Below, piece by piece: positions 53,533 to 62,752 of a stretch of 64,000 bases of DNA (the stretch's first letter is position 1; the number at the start of each line of letters is the position of its first letter). A model generated the notes under the pieces. That model made no database searches, was not told the DNA's origin, and saw only the letters and a program-made list of their open reading frames with translations. The translations under genes and the position numbers were made by a program. Source of the DNA: Brevibacillus panacihumi (lineage in GTDB: Bacteria > Bacillota > Bacilli > Brevibacillales > Brevibacillaceae); contig NZ_RHHT01000030.1 in NCBI RefSeq assembly GCF_003710985.1, positions 1 to 64,000 on the forward strand. The letters run 5' to 3'.

Positions 53533-53561
53533 AAGCGCCATCTCCATTGCGGGCGCTTTTT
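53533..53561 (+). terminator. Terminator after the BNR-repeat lipoprotein
   Basis: AAGCGCC / GGGCGCTT stem followed by T5. Confidence 0.75.
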
Positions 53562-53583
53562 CATTTTCGGGTGCTTTCGGTGA

Positions 53584-53613
53584 TTGACAATCTTCAACAT
53601 TCATGCATTATAT
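53584..53613 (+). promoter_or_regulatory. Promoter of the SulP-ArsR operon with ATATTC repeats downstream
   Basis: TTGACA (53584-53589), an 18-nt spacer, then TTATAT (53608-53613). Two direct ATATTC copies at 53619-53624 and 53635-53640 lie just after, in an AT-rich segment typical of ArsR/SmtB operators. The binder is probably the ArsR protein encoded by the second gene. Confidence 0.55.
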
Positions 53614-53668
53614 TACGTATATTCGAAAAATCAAATATTCAATAATACTAAAGGAGAAGGGATGCTTT

Positions 53669-55420
53669 GTGAAGACAGCATGGGGGAGATTCTCGGGGTA
53701 TTCGTTCCAATCGTTGCGAGAGGACTTGCTGGCAGGCCTGATCGTAGGGATTGTGGCGATTCCGCTTTCCATGGCTTTTGCGATTGCGTCAGGAGTCAAA
53801 CCGGAGTACGGCATTTATTCTTCTATTATTGCTGGTATTTTCATCTCTCTTTTTGGCGGGTCCCGCTTTCAGATCGGCGGGCCAACGGGTGCATTCATCC
53901 CGATCCTGCTCGGCATCGTCATGGTCTACGGATACGAAAACCTGTTGATTGCCGGATTCATGGCGGGTATCATCCTGGTGTTGATGGGCGTTTTTCGCCT
54001 GGGCTCCCTGATCAAATTTATCCCTCGCCCCGTCACAGTCGGCTTTACCTCCGGGATCGCCGTGATCATCGCTTCGGGGCAGATCGGCAATTTTCTCGGC
54101 CTTTCCGGCATGGAGAGACACGAGGATTTTCTCTCCAGCATGGCAGAGGTCATCTCCCATCTGAATACGTTGAATGTCTACAGCGTCGGTACCGCTTTGC
54201 TCTCTCTTGTACTGATATTGGCTACTCCCAGGCTTCTGCCACGCATTCCAGGACCATTAGCCGGGCTGATCGTGGCCAGCGTCGTGGCCAATCTATTTTA
54301 CCCCGGGCAGGTGGCGACGATTGGCTCCACTTTCGGAGAGATTGCCAGCGGCTTGCCCGCTCTTCGTTGGCCGTCGATTTCATGGGAAAGCATGGTGAAT
54401 ATGCTGCAGCCAGCGCTGGTCATTGCGCTGCTTGGCGGTATCGAATCATTGCTTTCGGCGGTTGTGGCGGACCGGATGACCGGAAGCAAGCACGACAGCA
54501 ATCGCGAGCTTATCGGGCAAGGAATCGCCAATATCGCGGCTCCACTGGTCGGAGGCATACCGGTGACAGGGGCGATTGCACGGACTGCTACGAATATTCG
54601 CAACGGTGCCGCATCGCCAGTAGCAGGCATTGTCCACGCCCTGGTCGTTTTGGCCGTCCTGCTCTTGTTTGCTCCGTACGCTTCCCGCATTCCCATCGCC
54701 AGCATGGCTCCGGTGTTGATGGTAGTCGCTTGGAACATGAGTGAACGAAAAGAGTTTCTTTCGCTGCTCAGGACCAGGACAAGTGACACCGTCATTCTGC
54801 TGGCAACCTTTTTGTTGACCGTATTTGTCAATCTGACTGTAGCGGTGGAAGCAGGGCTGGCGTTGGCGATCCTTCAGTTTATATGGAAGATGAGCAATTC
54901 GGTCAAGGTGACCAAGGTGCTCCCGGATCATGAAGACAGAAGCAACAAAGTGAGAGCGCATGTCGTGTCAGAGCTGCACGATTGTCCGCAATTTCGGATT
55001 TGTACGGTAGAAGGCCCGCTGTTTTTTGGCGCTGCGAAAATATTTGGCAGCTTGGTCCTAGACACGCTCCCGCACACCCAAAGGACCCTCCTGCTGCGGA
55101 TGGGCAAAGTACCTTATCTGGATACGACGGCGGAGCAAAATCTGGCGGACATAGTGGAGCATGTCCATAGAAGCGGCGGGATAGTGCTCGTCTCGGGCAT
55201 CCAGGCGCAACCGCGCGATATGCTGCAAAAAACAGGATTATACAGGATGATTGGCGAACAACATTTCTTTGAACATACAGGCGAAGCGATTGATTTTGCC
55301 CTGACCAAACTTGAAAATAAGAAGTGTATTGGATGTAAACATTTCGCATTTCAGGAATGTGCTCTTCTGTCCAATCCGACCAAACCGCTTCTTACCAACT
55401 CAAAAGGAGGAGACGGATGA
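53669..55420 (+). CDS. SulP-family anion transporter with STAS domain and C-terminal Cys motif
   Basis: A 583-residue protein: residues 1-390 form the SulP membrane domain (PLSMAFAIASG, FGGSRFQIGGPTGAFI), and a STAS domain lies at about 430-545. A short tail, KKCIGCKHFAFQECALL, carries C-x2-C plus a third Cys, not part of the usual STAS fold. It probably transports sulfate, bicarbonate or another oxyanion. GTG53669 is chosen, with AAGGAGAAGGG upstream. The ArsR gene overlaps its end by four bases. Confidence 0.85.
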   Translation: MKTAWGRFSGYSFQSLREDLLAGLIVGIVAIPLSMAFAIASGVKPEYGIYSSIIAGIFISLFGGSRFQIGGPTGAFIPILLGIVMVYGYENLLIAGFMAGIILVLMGVFRLGSLIKFIPRPVTVGFTSGIAVIIASGQIGNFLGLSGMERHEDFLSSMAEVISHLNTLNVYSVGTALLSLVLILATPRLLPRIPGPLAGLIVASVVANLFYPGQVATIGSTFGEIASGLPALRWPSISWESMVNMLQPALVIALLGGIESLLSAVVADRMTGSKHDSNRELIGQGIANIAAPLVGGIPVTGAIARTATNIRNGAASPVAGIVHALVVLAVLLLFAPYASRIPIASMAPVLMVVAWNMSERKEFLSLLRTRTSDTVILLATFLLTVFVNLTVAVEAGLALAILQFIWKMSNSVKVTKVLPDHEDRSNKVRAHVVSELHDCPQFRICTVEGPLFFGAAKIFGSLVLDTLPHTQRTLLLRMGKVPYLDTTAEQNLADIVEHVHRSGGIVLVSGIQAQPRDMLQKTGLYRMIGEQHFFEHTGEAIDFALTKLENKKCIGCKHFAFQECALLSNPTKPLLTNSKGGDG

Positions 55421-55773
55421 ATTTAGAACTTCAACAGTTTAAGGCTGACTTTTTCAAGGCCCTGGCTCACCCCTTGCGCATACGGATTCTAGAACTGCTC
55501 GCAGAAGGAGACAAAAATGTAAATGAGCTGCAGTCGCTGATCGGCACTGAGGGCTCCGCCGTCTCGCAGCAACTGAGCATTCTTCGGGCAAAAAATATCG
55601 TGTACGGAACCAAAGACGGCAACAAGGTGCTTTACGCGCTGCGCGAGCCGTTGATTGTGGATCTGCTGCAAATCGCCCGGCAGATTTTTAACAACCATTT
55701 GATTGATGCGATTTCCATGCTGGATAAATTCAATGACGAGAACGGCAATGACAGCGAATCTTCGGGGAAGTAA
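55417..55773 (+). CDS. ArsR-family transcriptional regulator
   Basis: A 118-residue winged-helix regulator (FFKALAHPLRIRILELLAEG, NELQSLIGTEGSAVSQQLSIL, VLYALREPLIVDLLQI). It has no cysteine at all, so the classic metal or redox thiol site of ArsR is absent. AAAGGAGGAG precedes ATG55417, which overlaps the transporter stop (ATGA). It probably regulates the operon that encodes it; the signal is unknown. Confidence 0.87.
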   Translation: MNLELQQFKADFFKALAHPLRIRILELLAEGDKNVNELQSLIGTEGSAVSQQLSILRAKNIVYGTKDGNKVLYALREPLIVDLLQIARQIFNNHLIDAISMLDKFNDENGNDSESSGK

Positions 55774-55815
55774 TCCTGAATGAGTGTAGACCTGTCCTCT
55801 CGTTCCAGTGAGAAG

Positions 55816-55850
55816 ACCGCCTGGCCTTGAAGGCTCAAGGGCGGTTTTTT
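55816..55850 (+). terminator. Terminator after the SulP-ArsR operon
   Basis: ACCGCC / GGCGGT outer stem with an inner GCCTTGAAGGC hairpin, then T6. Confidence 0.75.
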
Positions 55851-55919
55851 GCTATTGGGAAAGTTTCGACAGTTTCATTTCTTATTCAACAAAACGTTAA
55901 CTACAATACAATAAGCATT

Positions 55920-55941
55920 TTGCATGGCGTTTATAATGCAA
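55920..55941. promoter_or_regulatory. Inverted repeat overlapping the -10 of the anthranilate operon promoter
   Basis: TTGCAT and ATGCAA are exact inverted half-sites 10 nt apart, enclosing TATAAT at 55932-55937. There is no good -35 (CAATAA at the expected spot). The position suits a repressor controlling the catabolic operon that starts at 56064. The rest of the 290-nt gap (55774-56063) holds the preceding terminator and a purine-rich leader with AAAAAGGAGG before the start. Confidence 0.5.
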
Positions 55942-56063
55942 CTAAGAGCGGAACACACGCAAACGAAGTAAAGCGAAAAGGCGGGTGACAAGCACAGGGT
56001 AAATATTCGTAATCTTTTAAAAACAACAACGACAAGCATGACAGGAAAAAGGAGGCTTTCTTA

Positions 56064-57542
56064 ATGGGTATTCGCACAGGCGCTCAGTATATCGAAGCGG
56101 TAAAATCCCGCCAGCCGGAAGTATGGATGTCGGGACGCAAAATCACCAATGTTTTCGAGGAGCCAGTATTCAAACGTCCGATTCTTGAAATGGCCAATCT
56201 GTATGACATGCAGCATGACCCCAAGTACCAGGATCAAATCACGCACATCTGTGAGGAGACAGGGGAGCGCGTCAACAACGCTTTCCTCGTACCAAGAAAC
56301 TACGAAGATCTGCAAAAGCGCAGAGCGGTGTTCGAGGTTTTCGCAAGAGCGACATTCGGTCTGATGGGCAGAACGCCGGACTTCCTGAACGTCGTGGTTA
56401 CATCGATGTACAGCAATGCGGACTTCCTCGACAAGTACAACCCTGACTGGGCGGTAAATATCAAAAATTACTATCGCTATATCCGCGATAACGACCTGTT
56501 CCTGACGCACGCCATCATCAATCCGCAGAACGACCGCAGCAAGAGCTCCCATGAACAGAACGACATGTTCACTCACCTGGGTGCCGTCAAGGAAACGCCG
56601 GAAGGGTTGGTCGTACGCGGCGCGAAAATGCTGGCTACGCTGGCGCCGATCACAGACGAGGTCATCATTTATTCGTTCCCTGGCTTCAAGCCTGGAGATG
56701 AGCGCTATGCTCTCGCCTTCGCGCTTCCGATCGATACGCCGGGACTGCGCATGCTGTGCCGCGAACCGATGCAGGACGGCACACGTCCGCTGTTCGACCA
56801 CCCGCTGGCTTCCCGCTTTGAAGAGATGGATGCCGTCTTGGTCTTCGATGATGTACTCGTTCCTTGGGATCGCGTATTCCTGTACAACAACGTAGAAGCA
56901 GCCAACCTGCTCTATCCGAAGACAGGCATCGCGCAGCAGCCTGCTCACCAATCCGGTGTGCGCGGACTGATCAAGCTCCAGTTCGCCGCAGAAGTGGCTT
57001 GCCGGGTAGCCGATTCCATCGGTGTAGATGTCTTCCTGAACGTTCAGGACCAGCTCGGGGAGCTGATCCAGTCCGTCGAAACCATTCGGGCTCTTCTGCG
57101 AGTGGCAGAGCACGAGTTCGAGACCTTGCCGTCTGGCGAAGTGATGCCAGGGGGAGTATCGCTGGAGACGATCCGCGGCTTGATGCCGACCGTGTATCCA
57201 CGAGCGATCGAAGTCATTCAGATCATCGGCGCGGGCGGCCTGCTGATGTCGCCGACTGGTGCGGACTTCGCAGCTCCAGAGATTGCGGGGGATATGGAAA
57301 GGTACTACCTGGGCCGTGAAGGCATTTCCGCCGAACAGCGCGTGAAAATTTTCAAGCTGGCTTGGGATCTGTGCGGAGAGGCATTCGGACAGCGCCTGCT
57401 CCAGTACGAGCGCTACTACACAGGCGATCCGATCCGCAAGAGAGCGATTTTCTACAACCAATTCAAACGCAACAACACGTTCAGCCTGGTCGATGAGGCA
57501 CTCAACCTGCCTGATTTTGTAAAAGACAAAACGACGGTTTAA
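56064..57542 (+). CDS. FADH2-dependent anthranilate 3-monooxygenase (HpaB-like oxygenase)
   Basis: A 492-residue flavin monooxygenase of the HpaB class ([45 protein letters not shown]). HpaB enzymes hydroxylate phenols with free FADH2. Here the neighbours encode 3-hydroxyanthranilate catabolism and a stand-alone FAD synthetase, which matches the anthranilate 3-monooxygenase system described in Geobacillus thermodenitrificans (family knowledge), so anthranilate is the probable substrate. No flavin reductase gene is in the window. The gene leads the operon, behind an inverted-repeat operator candidate. Confidence 0.85.
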   Translation: MGIRTGAQYIEAVKSRQPEVWMSGRKITNVFEEPVFKRPILEMANLYDMQHDPKYQDQITHICEETGERVNNAFLVPRNYEDLQKRRAVFEVFARATFGLMGRTPDFLNVVVTSMYSNADFLDKYNPDWAVNIKNYYRYIRDNDLFLTHAIINPQNDRSKSSHEQNDMFTHLGAVKETPEGLVVRGAKMLATLAPITDEVIIYSFPGFKPGDERYALAFALPIDTPGLRMLCREPMQDGTRPLFDHPLASRFEEMDAVLVFDDVLVPWDRVFLYNNVEAANLLYPKTGIAQQPAHQSGVRGLIKLQFAAEVACRVADSIGVDVFLNVQDQLGELIQSVETIRALLRVAEHEFETLPSGEVMPGGVSLETIRGLMPTVYPRAIEVIQIIGAGGLLMSPTGADFAAPEIAGDMERYYLGREGISAEQRVKIFKLAWDLCGEAFGQRLLQYERYYTGDPIRKRAIFYNQFKRNNTFSLVDEALNLPDFVKDKTTV

Positions 57543-57592
57543 TACTTTCTGTAAAAAAGAACGGAAGCGGTTTCAATCCATGCGACCGTTCT

Positions 57593-57624
57593 GCCGGGGA
57601 GGGCAGACTATTGCCTCTCCCGGC
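57593..57624 (+). promoter_or_regulatory. Intercistronic hairpin after the monooxygenase gene
   Basis: GCCGGGGAGGG pairs imperfectly with CCTCTCCCGGC around a short loop, without a T run. It may protect the upstream mRNA or lower expression of the FAD synthetase relative to the oxygenase. Confidence 0.45.
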
Positions 57625-57649
57625 GAGATGATTGCTGGAGGGAGACACG

Positions 57650-58177
57650 ATGGAGACGCATACAGAGGGAACGCTGACATTATCCGGCTCCGTCATCGCC
57701 ATTGGCGCGTTTGATGGTGTGCATAAAGGCCATCAGGAAGTCATACGTCAAACCGTCAGGCGAAGCCGGATGCTGGGGGTGCCCAGTCTGGTCTATACCT
57801 TCGATCCCCCTCCGCGCCATTATTTCTCGGGTGCGCAGATTCTGACGCCCATAGAGGAAAAAGTATCGCGCATCGCCATGCTTGGCGTCGATCATGTGGT
57901 GGTCGCCCGTTTTGACGAGAGCTATACCAAGCGCAGCGCGTCCTCCTTTGTGACGGAGTTGGCGCGGCTTCATCCACTGTGCATCCACGTTGGCAACGAT
58001 TTTCAATTCGGTCAAAACAGAGAGGGAAATGTCGAGCTTTTGGCCCGTCATTTTCCCGTCCAGATCATAGAGCCTGTCCACTGTCCCGATGGCAAGACGA
58101 TCTCATCTACACGCATCCGTCACTTGCTTTCCCAGGGGGAGACGCAGAAGACATTATCTCTTTTGGGGTGGCAGTGA
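57650..58177 (+). CDS. Stand-alone FAD synthetase (FMN adenylyltransferase domain)
   Basis: A 175-residue protein that corresponds to the N-terminal half of RibF only: VIAIGAFDGVHKGHQEVI near residue 20, GNDFQFGQNREGN and a final SSTRIRHLLSQG. The riboflavin kinase half is missing. It converts FMN to FAD, and its place right after an FADH2-dependent oxygenase suggests it supplies cofactor for that enzyme. GGAGGGAG precedes ATG57650. Confidence 0.88.
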   Translation: METHTEGTLTLSGSVIAIGAFDGVHKGHQEVIRQTVRRSRMLGVPSLVYTFDPPPRHYFSGAQILTPIEEKVSRIAMLGVDHVVVARFDESYTKRSASSFVTELARLHPLCIHVGNDFQFGQNREGNVELLARHFPVQIIEPVHCPDGKTISSTRIRHLLSQGETQKTLSLLGWQ

Positions 58178-58203
58178 ACATTTTTCACGGAAGAGGGATT
58201 CTC

Positions 58204-58389
58204 ATGCCGATCATAGAGATTCGCATTTTAGAAGGAAGATCTGATGAAGACAAGGAGCGGCTCATCCAGAACGTGACCCATGCGGTCGAACAGTCGCTGG
58301 GCGCTCCGCTGCAGAGCATCCGTGTGTTGATTCATGAACTGCCGCACAAGCATTGGGCTGTAGGCGGCAAGACCAAGGATAAACAATAA
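58204..58389 (+). CDS. 4-Oxalocrotonate tautomerase family protein
   Basis: A 61-residue enzyme. After Met removal, Pro1 (MPIIEIRILEGRSDEDKER) is the catalytic base, and arginines at about 39 in SIRVLIHELP are typical. In this operon it should tautomerise 2-hydroxymuconate/4-oxalocrotonate derived from 2-aminomuconate. The gene lies 26 nt after the FAD synthetase. Confidence 0.82.
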   Translation: MPIIEIRILEGRSDEDKERLIQNVTHAVEQSLGAPLQSIRVLIHELPHKHWAVGGKTKDKQ

Positions 58390-58402
58390 GGAGTGATTGG
58401 AT

Positions 58403-58942
58403 ATGGCAAGCAAATTCATGCCGATTAACCTGTGGAAATTTATCGAGGAAAACAAGGATCAGCTCAAACCGCCTGTCAACAACAAAGTGATCTGGAAGGA
58501 TGCCGAACTGATGGTGATGGTGCTCGGCGGACCGAACAAACGCCGTGACTTCCACGTAGACCCGTCTGAGGAGGTCTTTTACCAGTTGAAAGGCGATTGC
58601 TACGTCGAAGTGATCAACGACGAAGGCAAGCGTGAAGTCGTCACTGTCAAGGAAGGGGAAATGTTCCTCTTGCCAGCCAATGTGCCGCATTCTCCTCACC
58701 GCGTGGCAGACACGATCGGCCTTGTAATCGAGCGCGACCGTGCAGAAGGGGAACTGGAAGACTTCGTATGGTTCTGCGACAAGTGCGACCATGAGATGCA
58801 CCGCGTGACCGTACAGTTGACCAACATCGAGGTACAGGTTAAAGAAGCGATCGCCGGATTCAATGGAAGTGAAGAGCTGCGCACTTGCAAAAATTGCGGA
58901 TATGTAATGCCGGAAGAAGCGAGTGAGTGGAAATGCGAGTAG
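58403..58942 (+). CDS. nbaC: 3-Hydroxyanthranilate 3,4-dioxygenase
   Basis: A 179-residue cupin dioxygenase that opens 3-hydroxyanthranilate to 2-amino-3-carboxymuconate semialdehyde. Iron ligands are visible as His and Glu in RRDFHVDPSEEVFYQLKGD and His in ANVPHSPHR. A C-terminal rubredoxin-like site (CDKC about residue 131 and CKNC about 159) binds a second metal, as in bacterial NbaC. AAGGAG precedes ATG58403. Its end overlaps the decarboxylase start. Confidence 0.93.
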   Translation: MASKFMPINLWKFIEENKDQLKPPVNNKVIWKDAELMVMVLGGPNKRRDFHVDPSEEVFYQLKGDCYVEVINDEGKREVVTVKEGEMFLLPANVPHSPHRVADTIGLVIERDRAEGELEDFVWFCDKCDHEMHRVTVQLTNIEVQVKEAIAGFNGSEELRTCKNCGYVMPEEASEWKCE

Positions 58943-59922
58943 ACTTTCATACCCACATCATACCGGAGGACTTCCCCAACTTTGTGGAAAAGTTTTCGGG
59001 GGAGCGTTGGCCCGTCATGCAGCGCACATGCACATGTGGAGCCAACATCATGGTCGGCGGAAAAGTCTTTCGTGAAATCACCGACCAGTGTTGGGACCCA
59101 GCCAGACGCATCTCCGATATGGAGCGGGAACATGTAGACGTACAGGTGCTGTCGCCGATTCCCGTAACCTTTTCCTACTGGGCGCCGCCTGAGCAAGCTG
59201 CATTGATGGCGCAAATCCAGAACGATTTCATCGCGCAGACGGTCAAGGAAAATCCGAAGAAGTTCATCGGTCTTGGAACTGTGCCGCTGCAGGATACGGA
59301 ATTTGCCATCCGCGAAATGGAACGCTGCATGAACGAGCTGGACATGAAGGGGATTGAGATCGGCACCAACGTCAACGGCAAGAACCTGGATGATCCTTCT
59401 CTGATCGAGTTTTTCGCTGCGGCAGAAAAAATGAACGTGCCGCTCTTCGTCCACCCATGGGAGACATTGGGCAAGGACCGGATTACCCGCCACAACCTGA
59501 TGTACACCGTTGGGATGCCTAGCGAAACAGCGTTGGCAGCCGCCAGCCTGATTCTGGGCGGTGTGATGGAGAAATATCCGAATCTGAAAATCTGCTTCGC
59601 GCATGGCGGCGGATCATTCCCGTACATTTTGCCGCGTCTCGACAAAGGGTGGAAGGTTTGGCCGCACTTGCGTCTGATCGACAAGCCGCCGAGCCATTAC
59701 GCCAAAAGCTTTTACTTCGACTCCTTGGTCAACGATCCGAAAATCGTGCAGTTCCTGGTCGATTCCTTCGGCCATGAAAAAATCCTGATGGGTTCGGACT
59801 ATCCGTTCCTGTTGCGCGAGATTCCTCCAGGCAATGACGTGGAGAATACCGTTTCGCTGACGGATGAGCAGAAGAAAGCCATCATGGGAGAAAACGCTCT
59901 TCGCTTCTTAAATATGAAATAA
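58933..59922 (+). CDS. nbaD: 2-Amino-3-carboxymuconate-6-semialdehyde decarboxylase
   Basis: A 329-residue amidohydrolase-fold decarboxylase. Metal ligands appear as H-x-H in DFHTHIIPE, His in LFVHPWETLG and ICFAHGGG, and Asp in MGSDYPF. It turns the ring-cleavage product into 2-aminomuconate semialdehyde. ATG58933 lies inside the end of nbaC, showing translational coupling. Confidence 0.92.
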   Translation: MRVDFHTHIIPEDFPNFVEKFSGERWPVMQRTCTCGANIMVGGKVFREITDQCWDPARRISDMEREHVDVQVLSPIPVTFSYWAPPEQAALMAQIQNDFIAQTVKENPKKFIGLGTVPLQDTEFAIREMERCMNELDMKGIEIGTNVNGKNLDDPSLIEFFAAAEKMNVPLFVHPWETLGKDRITRHNLMYTVGMPSETALAAASLILGGVMEKYPNLKICFAHGGGSFPYILPRLDKGWKVWPHLRLIDKPPSHYAKSFYFDSLVNDPKIVQFLVDSFGHEKILMGSDYPFLLREIPPGNDVENTVSLTDEQKKAIMGENALRFLNMK

Positions 59923-59937
59923 AAGGTGAATCGACAT

Positions 59938-60399
59938 ATGGCTAATCAAGCAATGACTCCAGAGGAAAAACTGGCGGAGCTGGGCTATACACTGCCCCAG
60001 CCCCGACAAGCAGTAGGCACCTATGTGGGTTGCGTGCGCGTCGGCAACCTTTTGTTTACGGCAGGACAAGGAACGGATGAATACCGCGGCAGCCTGGGCA
60101 AGGATGTCACGATTGAAGTCGGTTACGCCGCTGCTCGCCAATGCATGCTCAACCTGCTCGCTGTCGTCAAGCAGGAGGTAGGCGAGCTGAGCAAGGTAAA
60201 GCGCATCGTCAAGCTGCTCGGCTTCGTAAACAGCGAGCCGGATTTTACCGATCAGCCCAAAGTGATGAACGGCGCTTCCGACTTGCTGGTAGCCGTCTTC
60301 GGGGAAAAGGGCAGACATGGCCGCTCCGCAGTCGGCATGGCGCAATTGCCGCTCAACAATGCGGTGGAAGTGGAAATGATCGTGGAGATTGAGGATTAA
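59938..60399 (+). CDS. nbaF: 2-Aminomuconate deaminase (RidA/YjgF family)
   Basis: A 153-residue protein with RidA-fold hallmarks ([19 protein letters not shown] and the conserved [12 protein letters not shown]). In the nba and kynurenine meta-cleavage pathways a RidA homologue hydrolyses 2-aminomuconate to 4-oxalocrotonate and ammonia (family knowledge). AAAGGTG precedes ATG59938. Confidence 0.88.
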   Translation: MANQAMTPEEKLAELGYTLPQPRQAVGTYVGCVRVGNLLFTAGQGTDEYRGSLGKDVTIEVGYAAARQCMLNLLAVVKQEVGELSKVKRIVKLLGFVNSEPDFTDQPKVMNGASDLLVAVFGEKGRHGRSAVGMAQLPLNNAVEVEMIVEIED

Positions 60400-60416
60400 T
60401 CGGAAGGGGGATTCAC

Positions 60417-61886
60417 GTGAACAAGGTCGCACAGGACTACACCAAATCAGTCAAGGATGCCAAACTTTTCATAAACGGAGAATACATCGATGCCATCTCA
60501 GGGGAAACCTTTGATACGATCGATCCCGCTACAAACCAAAAGCTGGCGAACGTAGCCAACGCCGGTGTGGAGGATGTCGAGAAGGCAATCCATGTCGCCC
60601 AGCGCACCTTCGAGAGCGGCGTCTGGAGTGAAATGTCCGTAGATGATCGCTGCAAGATCTTGTGCAAAATGTCCGATCTGGTCATGGAGCGGGTAGAAGA
60701 GCTGGCAGTCGTGGAAACCCTGGACGTCGGCAAGCCGATCAAGGAAAGCCGGGGCTTTGACATTCCCCGTGCGGCATCCAATCTGCGCTTTTTTGCCGAA
60801 ATGGCGAAATACGTACACCATGAGCACTACGAGCAAGCCAAGCATATGTCCTATACCAAATACGCTCCTGCAGGCGTGACCAGCCTGATCATCCCGTGGA
60901 ATCTTCCCTTCATGCAAATGACGTGGAAGGCGTCTGCGGCTCTGGCAGCGGGCAACTCCGTGATCGTCAAGCCGGCATCCTATACGCCGTTGTCTGCGGT
61001 GATGCTGGGTGAAATCGCCAATGAAGCAGGACTTCCTCCGGGAGTTCTGAATATTATCACAGGACCGGGCGGTAGCGTGGGTACAGCGATGACGACCCAT
61101 CCGTATGTACGCAGGGTGTCCTTCGTAGGCGAGACTACGACAGGCAAAACGGTCATGAAAAATGCTTCGGAGAACCTGATCCCGGTATCCCTGGAGCTGG
61201 GCGGCAAGTCTGCCAACATCGTGTTTGATGACGCGGACCTGGACGAAGCGGTAAAAGGCTCGATCGAGGCCATTTTCCGCAATCAGGGCGAGATTTGCCT
61301 GGCTGGTTCCCGTCTGCTCGTACAGGAGAGCGTATACGATCTGTTCCTGGAGAAGTTCACGGCTGCTGTGAAGAAGATCAAGGTTGGCAATCCGCTGGAT
61401 GAAGAGACAGACATGGGGGCGCTCGTCTCCAAGAGCCATCTCGAAACCGTCGACAACTACGTGCAAATCGGCTTGTCCGAAGGCGCGAAGCTGGCGATCG
61501 GCGGCAAACGGATTCCGGAGCTTGGCGCAGGGAACTTCTACGAGCCGACCGTGCTGTACGATGTAGACAACAAAATGAGAGTGGCGCAGGAAGAGATCTT
61601 TGGCCCTGTCCTGGTCGTCATTCCATTCAAAACAGAAGAAGATGCGATTCGCATCGCCAACGATTCGATTTACGGCTTGGCAGGGGTGGTCTGGACCAAC
61701 AACCTGCAGCGCGCCCACCGCGTGGCTGCGAAGATCAACTCCGGTCTCTTGTGGATCAATTGCTGGTATTACCGCGATTTGCGCACCCCGTTTGGCGGCT
61801 CCAAAGCCAGCGGCGTAGGACGCGAAGGCGGACGACACAGCTTTGAGTTTTATACAGAAGCGAAAACCATAACTTTAAAGTTATAA
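60417..61886 (+). CDS. nbaE: 2-Aminomuconate 6-semialdehyde dehydrogenase
   Basis: A 489-residue NAD-dependent aldehyde dehydrogenase. The catalytic Cys is in NQGEICLAGSRLL, the general base Glu in VSLELGGKSANIVF, and the C-terminal segment RTPFGGSKASGVGREGG is intact. The GTG start has GGAAGGGGG upstream. It makes 2-aminomuconate in this operon, consistent with the 2-hydroxymuconic semialdehyde dehydrogenase class. Confidence 0.9.
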   Translation: MNKVAQDYTKSVKDAKLFINGEYIDAISGETFDTIDPATNQKLANVANAGVEDVEKAIHVAQRTFESGVWSEMSVDDRCKILCKMSDLVMERVEELAVVETLDVGKPIKESRGFDIPRAASNLRFFAEMAKYVHHEHYEQAKHMSYTKYAPAGVTSLIIPWNLPFMQMTWKASAALAAGNSVIVKPASYTPLSAVMLGEIANEAGLPPGVLNIITGPGGSVGTAMTTHPYVRRVSFVGETTTGKTVMKNASENLIPVSLELGGKSANIVFDDADLDEAVKGSIEAIFRNQGEICLAGSRLLVQESVYDLFLEKFTAAVKKIKVGNPLDEETDMGALVSKSHLETVDNYVQIGLSEGAKLAIGGKRIPELGAGNFYEPTVLYDVDNKMRVAQEEIFGPVLVVIPFKTEEDAIRIANDSIYGLAGVVWTNNLQRAHRVAAKINSGLLWINCWYYRDLRTPFGGSKASGVGREGGRHSFEFYTEAKTITLKL

Positions 61887-61959
61887 GTTGTTGACGCGAT
61901 AAAGAGTGGCTGATGAGTCACTCTTTATGGCATCTAGATACAGGGAAGGAGCAAATGGA

Positions 61960-62739
61960 ATGAAACAAGTCATTGATGTGATTGCCACAGAATTGCTGGA
62001 AGCAGAACGCAGCCGGCTCCCGATCGCTCCCATCACGGAACGCTACGCGGATCTCGATGTGACAGACGCTTATGAAATCCAATTGGAGGTCACGCGCAGA
62101 AAGCTGGCGGAAGGTCGTACGGTCATCGGCAAAAAGGTCGGCCTGACCAGTGTCGCGATGCAAAAAATGCTGGGCGTCGACGAGCCGGATTACGGACACC
62201 TGCTCGATGATATGCGGGTGGAAGACGGCGATACGGTCGATACGAGTGAAATGCTGCGTCCGCGTGTGGAAGCGGAGATCGGTTTTGTGCTGAGCCAGGA
62301 TCTGGTCGGACCCAATGTGACTTATCTGGATGTTCTGATGGCTACGAAGTATCTGGTACCGACTATCGAGATCATTGACAGCCGAATCGCTGACTGGAAG
62401 ATCAAGCTGATCGATACCGTCGCGGACAACGGTTCTTCCGCGAAGGTCGTGGTCGGCAAGAAGATCAGCGCCATCGACGGCATCGACATCGGCAGCGTCG
62501 GCATGTCCTTTTATAAAAATGACGAGTTGATCGCCACAGGCGCCGGAGCAGCGGCACTGGGACATCCCGCCCATGCGGTGGCGTGGCTGGCGAATAAACT
62601 GCATGAGTTCGGCATTCAATTGAAAGCAGGAGAGCTGATTCTGCCTGGCGCATTGTCGGCAGCGGTCAATGTGGAGCCAGGCGACAACATCGTCGCGCAG
62701 TTTGGATCTCTGGGCTCCGTCTCCGTCAAGTTTAAATAG
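61960..62739 (+). CDS. 4-Oxalocrotonate decarboxylase / 2-oxopent-4-enoate hydratase family enzyme
   Basis: A 259-residue enzyme of the fumarylacetoacetate-hydrolase-like hydratase/decarboxylase family ([33 protein letters not shown], and a metal-binding EAEIGF). Decarboxylases and hydratases of this pathway are homologous, so the exact role is uncertain; as only one member lies in the window, the other may be beyond 64000. ATG61960 follows GGGAAGGAG. Confidence 0.85.
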   Translation: MKQVIDVIATELLEAERSRLPIAPITERYADLDVTDAYEIQLEVTRRKLAEGRTVIGKKVGLTSVAMQKMLGVDEPDYGHLLDDMRVEDGDTVDTSEMLRPRVEAEIGFVLSQDLVGPNVTYLDVLMATKYLVPTIEIIDSRIADWKIKLIDTVADNGSSAKVVVGKKISAIDGIDIGSVGMSFYKNDELIATGAGAAALGHPAHAVAWLANKLHEFGIQLKAGELILPGALSAAVNVEPGDNIVAQFGSLGSVSVKFK

Positions 62740-62752
62740 AGGAGGAAGGACT

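Noticed and set aside
56061..57461. A 466-residue antisense ORF across the monooxygenase gene.
   Set aside because: It lies entirely opposite a well-conserved gene, has no ribosome site or recognisable domain, and reflects third-position GC bias.
60498..61838. A 446-residue antisense ORF opposite the aldehyde dehydrogenase.
   Set aside because: It is a shadow of a conserved gene with no independent signal.
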